Below, piece by piece: positions 16,958 through 24,814 of a stretch of 64,000 nt of DNA (positions within the stretch are counted from its first letter, which is position 1; each line of letters begins with the position of its first letter). The position numbers and the translations under genes were made by a program. Source of the stretch: Marixanthomonas ophiurae. Its GTDB lineage: Bacteria > Bacteroidota > Bacteroidia > Flavobacteriales > Flavobacteriaceae. Under the pieces are notes generated by a model. The model was not told where the DNA came from. It worked only from the letters and a program-made list of their open reading frames with translations, and did no database searches. The DNA lies in contig NZ_QVID01000002.1 in NCBI RefSeq assembly GCF_003413745.1, forward strand, positions 310,001 through 374,000, given 5' to 3'.

Positions 16958-19828
16958 ATGATTGCAAAAAACAAAATTAAAATTACAATTATTGCTCTGC
17001 TTGCAGTGGCTTTTACTTTTACGTCCTGTAAAAATGAAGAAACTGAAACCAAAGAAGAAAGTGCTTCACTTTCTGTCGATTTTGAAAAGTATGAACTTGA
17101 AAACGGTCTGGATGTCGTGTTGCACCAAGATAAAAGTGACCCGATTGTTTCAGTTGCCATTCAATATGGTGTAGGTTCTAACCGTGAAAAAACGGGACGC
17201 ACTGGTTTTGCTCACTTATTTGAGCATATGCTGTTTCAAGAATCTGAGAACGTTCCACAGGATCAGTTTTTCAAAAAGATTCAAGATGCTGGCGGTACAT
17301 TAAACGGCGGTACTTGGAAAGATGGAACTATTTACTATGAAGTAGTACCTAAAAATGCCATGGAAATGGTAATGTGGTTAGAAAGTGACCGTATGGGATA
17401 CTTTATTAACACCGTTACCGAGTCTGCTTTTTACAACCAACAAGAAGTGGTTCAAAATGAAAAGAGACAACGTGTAGATAACAATCCTTATGGACACACT
17501 GGTTGGGTAATCGATAAAAATATCTACCCAGAAGGGCATCCTTACAATTGGCAAGTTATTGGTGAATTAAAAGACCTTCAAAACTCAACTATAGAAGATG
17601 TTCGTGAATTTTACGATCGTTTTTACGGTCCTAATAATGCAACATTGGTGTTAGCAGGTGATTTTGAAACAGCCGAGGCTAAAGAAATGATTGAAAAGTA
17701 TTTTGGCGAAATAAAAAAGCGTCAAGAAGTTAAAAAAATGGAACCACAGCCGGTTACCATTTCTGAAACCAAACGACTGTATCACGAAGATAATTTTGCA
17801 AATGCACCACAACTGAATATGGTGTGGCCAACAGTTGAACAATATACTGAGGATGCATATGCATTAGATTTCTTAGCCGAAATCCTTTCCGATGGAAAAA
17901 AAGCGCCATTATATAAGGTATTGGTAAAAGAGAAAGATCTTACTTCAAGAACTAGTGCTTACAATAGTTCACAAGAACTAGCGGGTGAATTTCGAATTAA
18001 TATTACTGCTAATAATGGTGTTGACTTAGATAGCGTAGAAACTGGAATAAATGAAGCGATGGCGATGTTTGAAAAGAATGGCGTGACCGATCGTGATATT
18101 GAGCGTATTAAAGCTGGTTTAGAAACAGATTTCTACAATGGTATTAGTAGTGTATTAGGAAAATCATTCCAATTAGCACGTTATAACACATTTACTGGAA
18201 ACCCTGGGTTTATTGAGGATGATATTGAAAACATCAAAAAAGTGACCAAGGAAGACGTTATGCGTGTGTATAACGAGTACATAAAAGATAAGCCTTTTGT
18301 ATTAACGAGTTTTGTACCAAAGGGTCAAATGGACTTGATTGCTGAAAATTCAGAAAAAGCACCAGTTGTAGAAGAAGAAATTAAGGAGAATGTAGAGAAA
18401 AACATTGAAGAATCAACCGAAGAGGTTGCTAAAACCCCTTCAAATTTTGATCGTTCTATTCAACCTGAGCAAGGTGCTACACCAGAATTAAGCATTCCAG
18501 ATACCTGGACGGCAGAATTAGAAAACGGATTAGAAGTGTACGGAATTGAGCAAAACGAAATTCCAACGGTTAACTTCAGTTTAGTAATCGAAGGCGGACA
18601 TTTAATGGACGATAAAGATAAAAATGGTGTTGCTAACTTAATGACAGATATATTAATGGAGGGTACACAAAATAAAACTCCAGAAGAGCTTGAAGAAGCA
18701 ATCGATTTGTTGGGTGCTTCTATAAATATGTACACTACAAACGAATCTATTGTAATTCGTGGAAACACATTAACACGTAACTTTGGTAAAACAATGGATT
18801 TAGTTGAAGAAATTTTACTAGAACCGCGTTGGGATGTAGAAGAATTAGGACGTGTTAAAACTAAAACAATCAACCAGATAAAACGTAGTGCTGCGAATCC
18901 AAATCGAGTAGCGAGCAACGTGTATGATAAATTATTGTACGGCGAAGATCACATTTTCAGTCTTCCAACTAGTGGAACAGAAAAATCTGTAGAGGCTATA
19001 GAAATGGCCGATTTAAAATCATTCTATAACAATAATTTTTCACCATCAATTAGTACATTTCACGTAGTTGGTAAAATTGACAAAGAAGAAACTTTAAAGC
19101 AACTTAATGGATTGGAAGAGCGATGGGCAGCAAAAGAAGTAACCATTCCAGAATATACAATTCCGGAAAGCCGTGATAAAGCTTCTTTGTATTTTGTAGA
19201 TATTCCTAAAGCCAAACAATCAGTTATCAATATTGGGTATATCGCATTACCACGTACCGATAAAGATTTTTACCCTGTTGAGGTGATGAACTATAAATTA
19301 GGTGGCTCTTTTAGCGGAAATGTAAACCTTATTCTTCGTGAAGAAAAAGGATACACTTACGGAGCACGTACTGGGTTTAGCGGAAGCAAAATTCCAGGAA
19401 CGTTTACTGCTTCCTCTAGTGTTCGTACCAATACTACAGGTGAGTCTGTGCAAATATTTAAGGATCAGATTGCTAATTATAAAGAAGGAATTAGCAAAGA
19501 AGACCTAGATTTCACCAAAAATGCAATGATTAAATCGAACGCACGTCGTTTTGAAACGCAATTCTCATTATTGGGTATGCTTCAAGAAATGAGCAGTTAC
19601 GACCTTCCTTCAAATTATATTGAAAACGAGGAGAGCATCGTTAAAAACATGACGCTTGAGCAGCATAAAGAATTGGCAAATAAATACCTAGACGAGTCTA
19701 AAATGGCTTATTTGGTTGTTGGTGATGCCGAAACACAATTCGCTCAGTTTAAAGAAATGGATTTTGATGAAGTTAAGTTAATCAACAAAGAAGGTGAAGA
19801 AGTAAAACTGGAAGACGTTAAAATGTAA
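16958..19828 (+). CDS. M16-family zinc metalloprotease (fused double domain), lipoprotein
   Basis: A 956-residue pitrilysin-like protease. A lipoprotein signal peptide ends in FTSC, with lipidated Cys24. The first M16 half has the inverted zinc motif HLFEH (86-90), with further conserved residues about 75 positions on (NEKRQRVDNNPYG). The second half (from about residue 505, WTAELENGLEVYGIEQ) lacks HxxEH and is the usual inactive partner that closes the chamber. An acidic linker of about 50 residues joins them. It probably degrades peptides in the periplasm. Full length for the fused class. Followed by a strong terminator. Confidence 0.94.
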   Translation: MIAKNKIKITIIALLAVAFTFTSCKNEETETKEESASLSVDFEKYELENGLDVVLHQDKSDPIVSVAIQYGVGSNREKTGRTGFAHLFEHMLFQESENVPQDQFFKKIQDAGGTLNGGTWKDGTIYYEVVPKNAMEMVMWLESDRMGYFINTVTESAFYNQQEVVQNEKRQRVDNNPYGHTGWVIDKNIYPEGHPYNWQVIGELKDLQNSTIEDVREFYDRFYGPNNATLVLAGDFETAEAKEMIEKYFGEIKKRQEVKKMEPQPVTISETKRLYHEDNFANAPQLNMVWPTVEQYTEDAYALDFLAEILSDGKKAPLYKVLVKEKDLTSRTSAYNSSQELAGEFRINITANNGVDLDSVETGINEAMAMFEKNGVTDRDIERIKAGLETDFYNGISSVLGKSFQLARYNTFTGNPGFIEDDIENIKKVTKEDVMRVYNEYIKDKPFVLTSFVPKGQMDLIAENSEKAPVVEEEIKENVEKNIEESTEEVAKTPSNFDRSIQPEQGATPELSIPDTWTAELENGLEVYGIEQNEIPTVNFSLVIEGGHLMDDKDKNGVANLMTDILMEGTQNKTPEELEEAIDLLGASINMYTTNESIVIRGNTLTRNFGKTMDLVEEILLEPRWDVEELGRVKTKTINQIKRSAANPNRVASNVYDKLLYGEDHIFSLPTSGTEKSVEAIEMADLKSFYNNNFSPSISTFHVVGKIDKEETLKQLNGLEERWAAKEVTIPEYTIPESRDKASLYFVDIPKAKQSVINIGYIALPRTDKDFYPVEVMNYKLGGSFSGNVNLILREEKGYTYGARTGFSGSKIPGTFTASSSVRTNTTGESVQIFKDQIANYKEGISKEDLDFTKNAMIKSNARRFETQFSLLGMLQEMSSYDLPSNYIENEESIVKNMTLEQHKELANKYLDESKMAYLVVGDAETQFAQFKEMDFDEVKLINKEGEEVKLEDVKM

Positions 19829-19848
19829 TTCAGAATTCACTAAAAAGT

Positions 19849-19878
19849 AAAAGGGATACCAATTGGTATCCTTTTTTT
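19849..19878 (+). terminator. Rho-independent terminator of the M16 protease gene
   Basis: GGATACC (19854-19860) and GGTATCC (19865-19871) form a perfect stem with loop AATT, followed by seven T. Confidence 0.85.
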
Positions 19879-19954
19879 GTTTCTAAAACTTAAATAGAAA
19901 CTATATTTAATATCTTTAAGATTTTAATAGAACCTGTTTCTGAAATATCCTACC

Positions 19955-21097
19955 ATGAAAAATGTCATTTCCTTGTTTTTTTTACTTTTCCTATTGGTCA
20001 GTTGTAATTCTTCCGAAGAAAAAAAGAGTCCTGAAACCAAAATGAAACATGAAAATAAGATTGAAACTAAAAGCGAAACTGAAATTCAGCAATACGATTC
20101 TCCTTCATTTACAATAGCTGAAGCCAATCAATTAATAGAACTTCCCTTGCATTGTGTGGAGAATGAATACCCTAATAAACTGGGACAAACCATAGGTAGT
20201 GATAAAGATTTACAATCCCCAGAGGCGCTACACCCCATTTTTTATGGCTGTTTTGACTGGCACAGTGCTGTTCACGGCTATTGGTCTATGGTTACATTGG
20301 TAAAACAGTTTCCAGATATGGAAAAAGCAGATAAGGTAAAAGAACTACTTAAAAAAAATATCACGGCTAAAAATGTATCAAAAGAACTGGAGTATTTTCA
20401 AAAAGACATTAATAAAAGTTACGAACGCACTTATGGATGGGCGTGGTTGCTAAAACTTTCAGAAGCATTACACACTTGGGACGATCCAATGGGAAAACAA
20501 TTGGCCGAAAACTTACAACCTTTAACAGACGAAATCATTTCGAAATATAAAGAATACTTACCTAAACTAGTCTATCCAATTCGAGTAGGCGAACATGCCA
20601 ATACTGCTTTTGGATTGGCGTTTGCGTGGGACTATGCCAATGCTACAGAGAACACTCAATTACAAATTCTTATTTCAAAACGAGCTAAAGAATTTTACTT
20701 AAACGATGAAGGCTGTCCTATGACGTGGGAACCTGGCGGATACGATTTTCTTTCACCGTGTTTAGAAGAAGTGGATATCATGCGTCGTGTGCTTCCGAAG
20801 GAAGAATTTACAGGCTGGCTAGATTCTTTTTTACCAACTTTAGAAGATAAAAACTACCAACTTGAACCAGGAAGAGTGGGCGATCGAAGTGATGGTAAAT
20901 TAGTACATCTTGATGGATTAAACTATAGCCGAGCCTGGGTTTTTTATGGTTTAGCAAATCAATATCCAGAGTATGAACACTTAAAAAATGTGGCAAATCA
21001 GCATATTTCATATTCCTATTCTAATCTAGTAGGAGATACGTACGAAGGAGGTCATTGGTTGGCAAGTTTTGCTATTTACGCCCTGCAACAAAACTAA
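19955..21097 (+). CDS. DUF2891 domain-containing lipoprotein
   Basis: A 380-residue lipoprotein: signal peptide with lipobox VSC, Cys at about residue 17, then a Glu/Lys-rich linker and a DUF2891 domain (from LPLHCVENEYPNKL). DUF2891 looks like an alpha/alpha toroid, with aromatic-rich motifs such as HPIFYGCFDWHSAVHGYW and ERTYGWAWLLKLSEALHTW. Function unknown; the fold suggests a carbohydrate- or peptide-processing enzyme. It starts 8 bp before the Nramp-like gene, so it probably heads the same transcript as the transporter and perhaps pxpABC, which hints at a role in handling pyroglutamate-containing material (inference). Confidence 0.85.
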   Translation: MKNVISLFFLLFLLVSCNSSEEKKSPETKMKHENKIETKSETEIQQYDSPSFTIAEANQLIELPLHCVENEYPNKLGQTIGSDKDLQSPEALHPIFYGCFDWHSAVHGYWSMVTLVKQFPDMEKADKVKELLKKNITAKNVSKELEYFQKDINKSYERTYGWAWLLKLSEALHTWDDPMGKQLAENLQPLTDEIISKYKEYLPKLVYPIRVGEHANTAFGLAFAWDYANATENTQLQILISKRAKEFYLNDEGCPMTWEPGGYDFLSPCLEEVDIMRRVLPKEEFTGWLDSFLPTLEDKNYQLEPGRVGDRSDGKLVHLDGLNYSRAWVFYGLANQYPEYEHLKNVANQHISYSYSNLVGDTYEGGHWLASFAIYALQQN

Positions 21098-21105
21098 AAA
21101 CATAG

Positions 21106-22329
21106 GTGAAAAACATATTTAAAAATATAGGTCCTGGCGCATTAATAGCAGCAGCATTTATAGGACCGGGAACAGTTACTGTCTGTGTTTTAACTGGTGT
21201 TGAATTTGGTTTCACATTGTTATGGGCGATGGTTTTATCAATCATTGCCACTATTGTGTTGCAAGAGATGGTCATTCGGTTAGGTTTGGTATATGGAAAA
21301 GGTTTAGCAGAAGCGGTGCGGAGCGAAATTTCTTCAAAACCAATACGAATTATTGCTATACTTCTTATTCTTTCAGCAATATTAATAGGGAATGCCGCAT
21401 ATGAAGCCGGGAATATTAGCGGCGGAATGTTAGGCTTAGAAACTATTTTTACTGAATCTACTGTTTTATTAGGTAGTCTAGAACTTAATTACTTAAGCTT
21501 GTTAATAGGAGGAGTCGCATTTATATTACTTTATATCGGAAATTATAAAGTAATAGAACGAAGCCTTGTCGTATTGGTCATATTAATGAGCGTTTCATTT
21601 TTAGTAACAGCTTTTGTAACGAACCCCAACTGGGTAGAAGTTCTAAAAGGTATGTTTATGCCTTCAATACCTGAAGAAGGTGTGCTAGCTATCATTGCTT
21701 TAGTAGGGACGACAGTTGTGCCTTATAATCTATTTTTACACGCCTCTTTGGTAAAGGAAAAATGGAATGGCAAAGAAGAATTACAAGCTGCCCGAACCGA
21801 TTTATATGTATCCATCATTCTCGGTGGGTTGGTATCTATTGCTATTATTATTTGTGCCGCTTCTATTAAAAATTCAGAAATTAGTAATGCAGCCGATTTG
21901 GCAAAAAGCATAGAACCACTCTTTGGCAGCTTTGCAAAATACTTTTTAAGTATTGGTTTGTTTGCCGCTGGAATTTCATCAGCAATTACAGCGCCTTTAG
22001 CAGCTGCGTATGTAGCCAGAGGTTGCTTTGATTGGGAACTCAGTTTAAAGTCTAAAAAATTTCGTACCGTTTGGATGCTTGTATTATTAACGGGTGTCAT
22101 ATTTTCTTCCGTAGGCTTCAAACCTATTGAAGTTATTCATTTTGCACAAGTAGCTAACGGAATTTTACTACCCGTAATTGCTGGATTTTTAGTGTGGGTG
22201 GTCAATAAAGAATCGGTTTTAGGAACCTACAAAAACAATAAAGCTCAAAATGCCATAGGAATCATTATCGTACTCATTGCATTGGTGTTAGGCCTTCGAA
22301 GCCTCTCAAAAGTGTTTTTTGATGTTTAA
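21106..22329 (+). CDS. Nramp-related membrane transporter, probably for 5-oxoproline rather than metal
   Basis: A 407-residue, roughly 11-helix transporter of the Nramp (LeuT-fold) family. The start is GTG, 8 bp after the DUF2891 stop. In true Nramp metal transporters TM1 has DPGN and TM6 has MPHN. Here TM1 reads GPGT (20-23) and TM6 VPYN (205-208), so the metal-coordinating Asp, Asn and Met are absent. The gene lies next to pxpABC, which opens 5-oxoproline to glutamate. I infer an organic substrate such as 5-oxoproline, possibly proton- or sodium-coupled. Automated annotation as a divalent metal transporter is likely misleading. Confidence 0.8.
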   Translation: MKNIFKNIGPGALIAAAFIGPGTVTVCVLTGVEFGFTLLWAMVLSIIATIVLQEMVIRLGLVYGKGLAEAVRSEISSKPIRIIAILLILSAILIGNAAYEAGNISGGMLGLETIFTESTVLLGSLELNYLSLLIGGVAFILLYIGNYKVIERSLVVLVILMSVSFLVTAFVTNPNWVEVLKGMFMPSIPEEGVLAIIALVGTTVVPYNLFLHASLVKEKWNGKEELQAARTDLYVSIILGGLVSIAIIICAASIKNSEISNAADLAKSIEPLFGSFAKYFLSIGLFAAGISSAITAPLAAAYVARGCFDWELSLKSKKFRTVWMLVLLTGVIFSSVGFKPIEVIHFAQVANGILLPVIAGFLVWVVNKESVLGTYKNNKAQNAIGIIIVLIALVLGLRSLSKVFFDV

Positions 22330-22460
22330 TAGATCTGAGATTTGAGCTATTAGACTTGAGAGTATTTGTTTATTATAGAATAAATCAATAGCTTAAGGTT
22401 TGATTTTTTTTTGAAAAACTCCTGTTTTTATAATTTAATAACGAATAACAAGCAAAGGAG

Positions 22461-22476
22461 GCTGAGCGTAGTCGAA
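22461..22476. repeat. Fragment of a dispersed flavobacterial repeat (GCTGAGCGTAGTCGAA)
   Basis: This GC-rich string resembles CTGAGCGGAGCCGAAGG at 45431-45447 and, inverted, the CGAAGGGCTCAGGG segment at 42651-42664. It lies in the 169-bp gap between the transporter and pxpA. Confidence 0.45.
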
Positions 22477-22498
22477 ACCCAAAAAAAGAACCAAAAAC

Positions 22499-23245
22499 TT
22501 GAATAAAGAAACCAAACATATAGATATCAACGCAGACCTAGGCGAGGGCAGTGGATTTGACGAAGCCATCATGCCGTTAATCTCTTCGTGCAGTATTGCT
22601 TCTGGGGGGCATTTTGGAACAGAAAAAACAATGCGGACCACCATTCGGTTGGCGAAGCAACACAATGTGAAAATTGGAGCGCATCCCTCGTTTCCCGACA
22701 AGGATAACTTCGGAAGAAAGATTATCACGATGACAAAAAACGAGTTGACACAAACCGTTTTTAATCAACTGATTCAATTTTTTGCACTATGCGAAACCGA
22801 AGGAGCTACCATCAATCACGTAAAACTGCACGGCGCTTTGTATAATTATGCAGCGAAGGACGCCCCAACAGCCGATGCTGTAGTAGAAGCTATTTTGCAA
22901 ACAAAAGTACGTCCTAAATTGTATGTACAACACAACTCGGTTTTGCATCGCAAAGCTGAAAATTTATTGCCGCTAGAGTTTGAGGCATTTATAGACAGAC
23001 GTTATAACGAAGATCTCTCTTTGGTTCCCCGGAGTGAAGAGGGAGCGCTTATAGAAAGTACTAAAGACGCCTGGGAACAACTTTTTAAGATGGTTTCTGA
23101 AGGAAAAGTCAAAACCTCTACTGGAGTCAAAAAAACAATTACCGCCTCCACATATTGCATTCACGGTGACAATCAACATTCGATTGAAATTTTGCAACAC
23201 ATCCACAAACAGATGATGGTTAAAGGCTTAACTTTAGACCAATGA
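22499..23245 (+). CDS. pxpA: 5-oxoprolinase subunit A (LamB/YcsF family)
   Basis: Subunit A of the ATP-dependent PxpABC 5-oxoprolinase, which opens 5-oxo-L-proline to L-glutamate. The 248-residue protein has the LamB/YcsF signature HIDINADLGEG at its start, ASGGHFGTEKTM, KIGAHPSFPDKDNFGR and VKLHGALYN, and ends with the conserved YCIHGDNQHSIEI. The only start that leaves the signature intact is TTG at 22499. It overlaps pxpB by 4 bp. Length is normal for the family. Identification is secure; the start codon slightly less so. Confidence 0.94.
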   Translation: MNKETKHIDINADLGEGSGFDEAIMPLISSCSIASGGHFGTEKTMRTTIRLAKQHNVKIGAHPSFPDKDNFGRKIITMTKNELTQTVFNQLIQFFALCETEGATINHVKLHGALYNYAAKDAPTADAVVEAILQTKVRPKLYVQHNSVLHRKAENLLPLEFEAFIDRRYNEDLSLVPRSEEGALIESTKDAWEQLFKMVSEGKVKTSTGVKKTITASTYCIHGDNQHSIEILQHIHKQMMVKGLTLDQ

Positions 23246-23967
23246 AACAACCAACCATAAAACCGTTTGGCGAACAAGCTATATTGATTGAGTGGAAACC
23301 TTCCGTTGACAATAAAACGTTGACAGCCGTTTTACAGGTTAAGCAGCTTGTTTTGCAAACCTATACAAAAGAAGTGTTTGAAACGGTGCCGGCATATAGC
23401 TCATTGGCAGTATTTTTAAAAAAAGAGGTACAACAGGACGATTTTATCAATCAACTATCACAAAAACTGAAAAAGATACCCAAAGCAGAATCGGCAATTT
23501 CTCGGGTATTACATATTCCGGTTTGCTATGATTCAAAATTTGCACTGGATATTGAAGACGTTGCAAAAACAAATAATTTAACTACTTCTGAAGTAATAGA
23601 ACTTCATACAAAACCTACCTATAAAGTCTATTTTTTGGGGTTTCTACCCGGTTTTCCGTACTTAGGTGGCTTAGATAAACGCTTACAAACACCACGGAAA
23701 CAAACGCCAAGGGAAATAATCGAAGCTGGATCTGTTGCGATTGGCGGATCGCAAACGGGGGTCTATACTACTTCTTCTCCTGGAGGTTGGAATATTATTG
23801 GTAAAAGTCCATTAAACTGTTTTTCAATTGAGAAAAATCCGCCCGCTTTATTAAAAGCTGGAGATTTTATAAAATTTATCCCAATTTCAAAAGACGAATA
23901 TCGTAAAATTGAAGTAGAAGTCGACGTAGATATCTATACAATAGGAGAGGAGGCAAAAAATGGTTGA
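23242..23967 (+). CDS. pxpB: 5-oxoprolinase subunit B (KipI family)
   Basis: The 241-residue PxpB subunit, homologous to B. subtilis KipI. Motifs are IKPFGEQAILIEW at the N-terminus, YKVYFLGFLPGFPYLGGLDKRL and GSVAIGGSQTGVYTTSSPGGWNIIG in the cyclophilin-like C-terminal half. The ATG overlaps the pxpA stop, and its 3' end overlaps pxpC by 8 bp, so the three subunits are translated as a unit. It forms the catalytic complex with PxpC. A kinase-inhibitor role, as named for KipI, is unlikely in this operon context. Confidence 0.95.
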   Translation: MKQPTIKPFGEQAILIEWKPSVDNKTLTAVLQVKQLVLQTYTKEVFETVPAYSSLAVFLKKEVQQDDFINQLSQKLKKIPKAESAISRVLHIPVCYDSKFALDIEDVAKTNNLTTSEVIELHTKPTYKVYFLGFLPGFPYLGGLDKRLQTPRKQTPREIIEAGSVAIGGSQTGVYTTSSPGGWNIIGKSPLNCFSIEKNPPALLKAGDFIKFIPISKDEYRKIEVEVDVDIYTIGEEAKNG

Positions 23968-24814
23968 AGTATTAAAATCGGGTCTTTTTACAACCATACA
24001 GGACAAAGGAAGAACAGGCTACCGTAGGTTAGGCGTGCCCGTAAGCGGAGCGATGGACACTGTTTCAGCGGCTATGGCTAATAAACTTTTGGACAATTCA
24101 ACCCAAGCTGCCGTTATGGAATTTACGATGATGGGCCCTAGGCTTCAATTTAAATCTCCCACGATTATAGCTATCTGCGGAGCTGGCTTTCATGCGAGAA
24201 TTAATGATGTACGTATAGAATTAGATAAAGCTACTGAAATTTCTGAAAATGATGTGTTGAAAATTGATCATCCCGATTACGGAAACTATGGTTATCTGGC
24301 AGTTTTAGGTGGTTTTGAAGTTGAAATGGTATTAGGAAGCCGAAGCTTTTATAACAACATCACAAAAAAGAAACGATTGGAAAAAGGAGATGTGTTGAAA
24401 TTTTCAACTACTTCTACTGAAAAAATAGTTAGACATGCCTCCTTTTCAATAGATGAACATCATTTTAACGATGATGCTATAGAAGTATATCCAGGACCCG
24501 AATTTGATTTGCTTCCGAAGAAATTTCAGAAAAAAATAATGGATACTACATTAAAAGTAGCATCGCAAAGCAATAGGATGGCGTACGTGGTGGAAGGTTT
24601 GGAAGACCTTTCAGTAAAAGAAATAATAACAGCTCCTGTACAACCGGGAACGGTACAACTGACGCCTTCAGGCAAATGTGTGGTGCTAATGCGCGATGCC
24701 CAGACCACCGGTGGTTATGCACGGATACTACAATTAAGTGAACAAGCTATTTGCAAACTTGCCCAAAAACGAGTTGGGGAAAGTGTGCACTTCAAATTAA
24801 TCGAATTTTTATAA
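23960..24814 (+). CDS. pxpC: 5-oxoprolinase subunit C (KipA family)
   Basis: The 284-residue PxpC subunit (biotin-dependent carboxyltransferase-like, KipA family). Diagnostic segments are GLFTTIQDKGRTGYRRLGVPVSGAMD, AVMEFTMMGP and VQLTPSGKCVVLMRDAQTTGGYARI. It overlaps pxpB by 8 bp and ends 6 bp into the convergent patatin-like gene. It lacks a biotin-carrier domain, as normal for the prokaryotic Pxp complex. Together with the preceding transporter it forms a pathway for uptake and use, or detoxification, of 5-oxoproline. Confidence 0.95.
   Translation: MVEVLKSGLFTTIQDKGRTGYRRLGVPVSGAMDTVSAAMANKLLDNSTQAAVMEFTMMGPRLQFKSPTIIAICGAGFHARINDVRIELDKATEISENDVLKIDHPDYGNYGYLAVLGGFEVEMVLGSRSFYNNITKKKRLEKGDVLKFSTTSTEKIVRHASFSIDEHHFNDDAIEVYPGPEFDLLPKKFQKKIMDTTLKVASQSNRMAYVVEGLEDLSVKEIITAPVQPGTVQLTPSGKCVVLMRDAQTTGGYARILQLSEQAICKLAQKRVGESVHFKLIEFL

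Noticed and set aside
21106-22329. Manganese/iron transporter (MntH)
   Set aside because: The metal-coordinating DPGN and MPHN motifs are replaced and the gene belongs with pxpABC.
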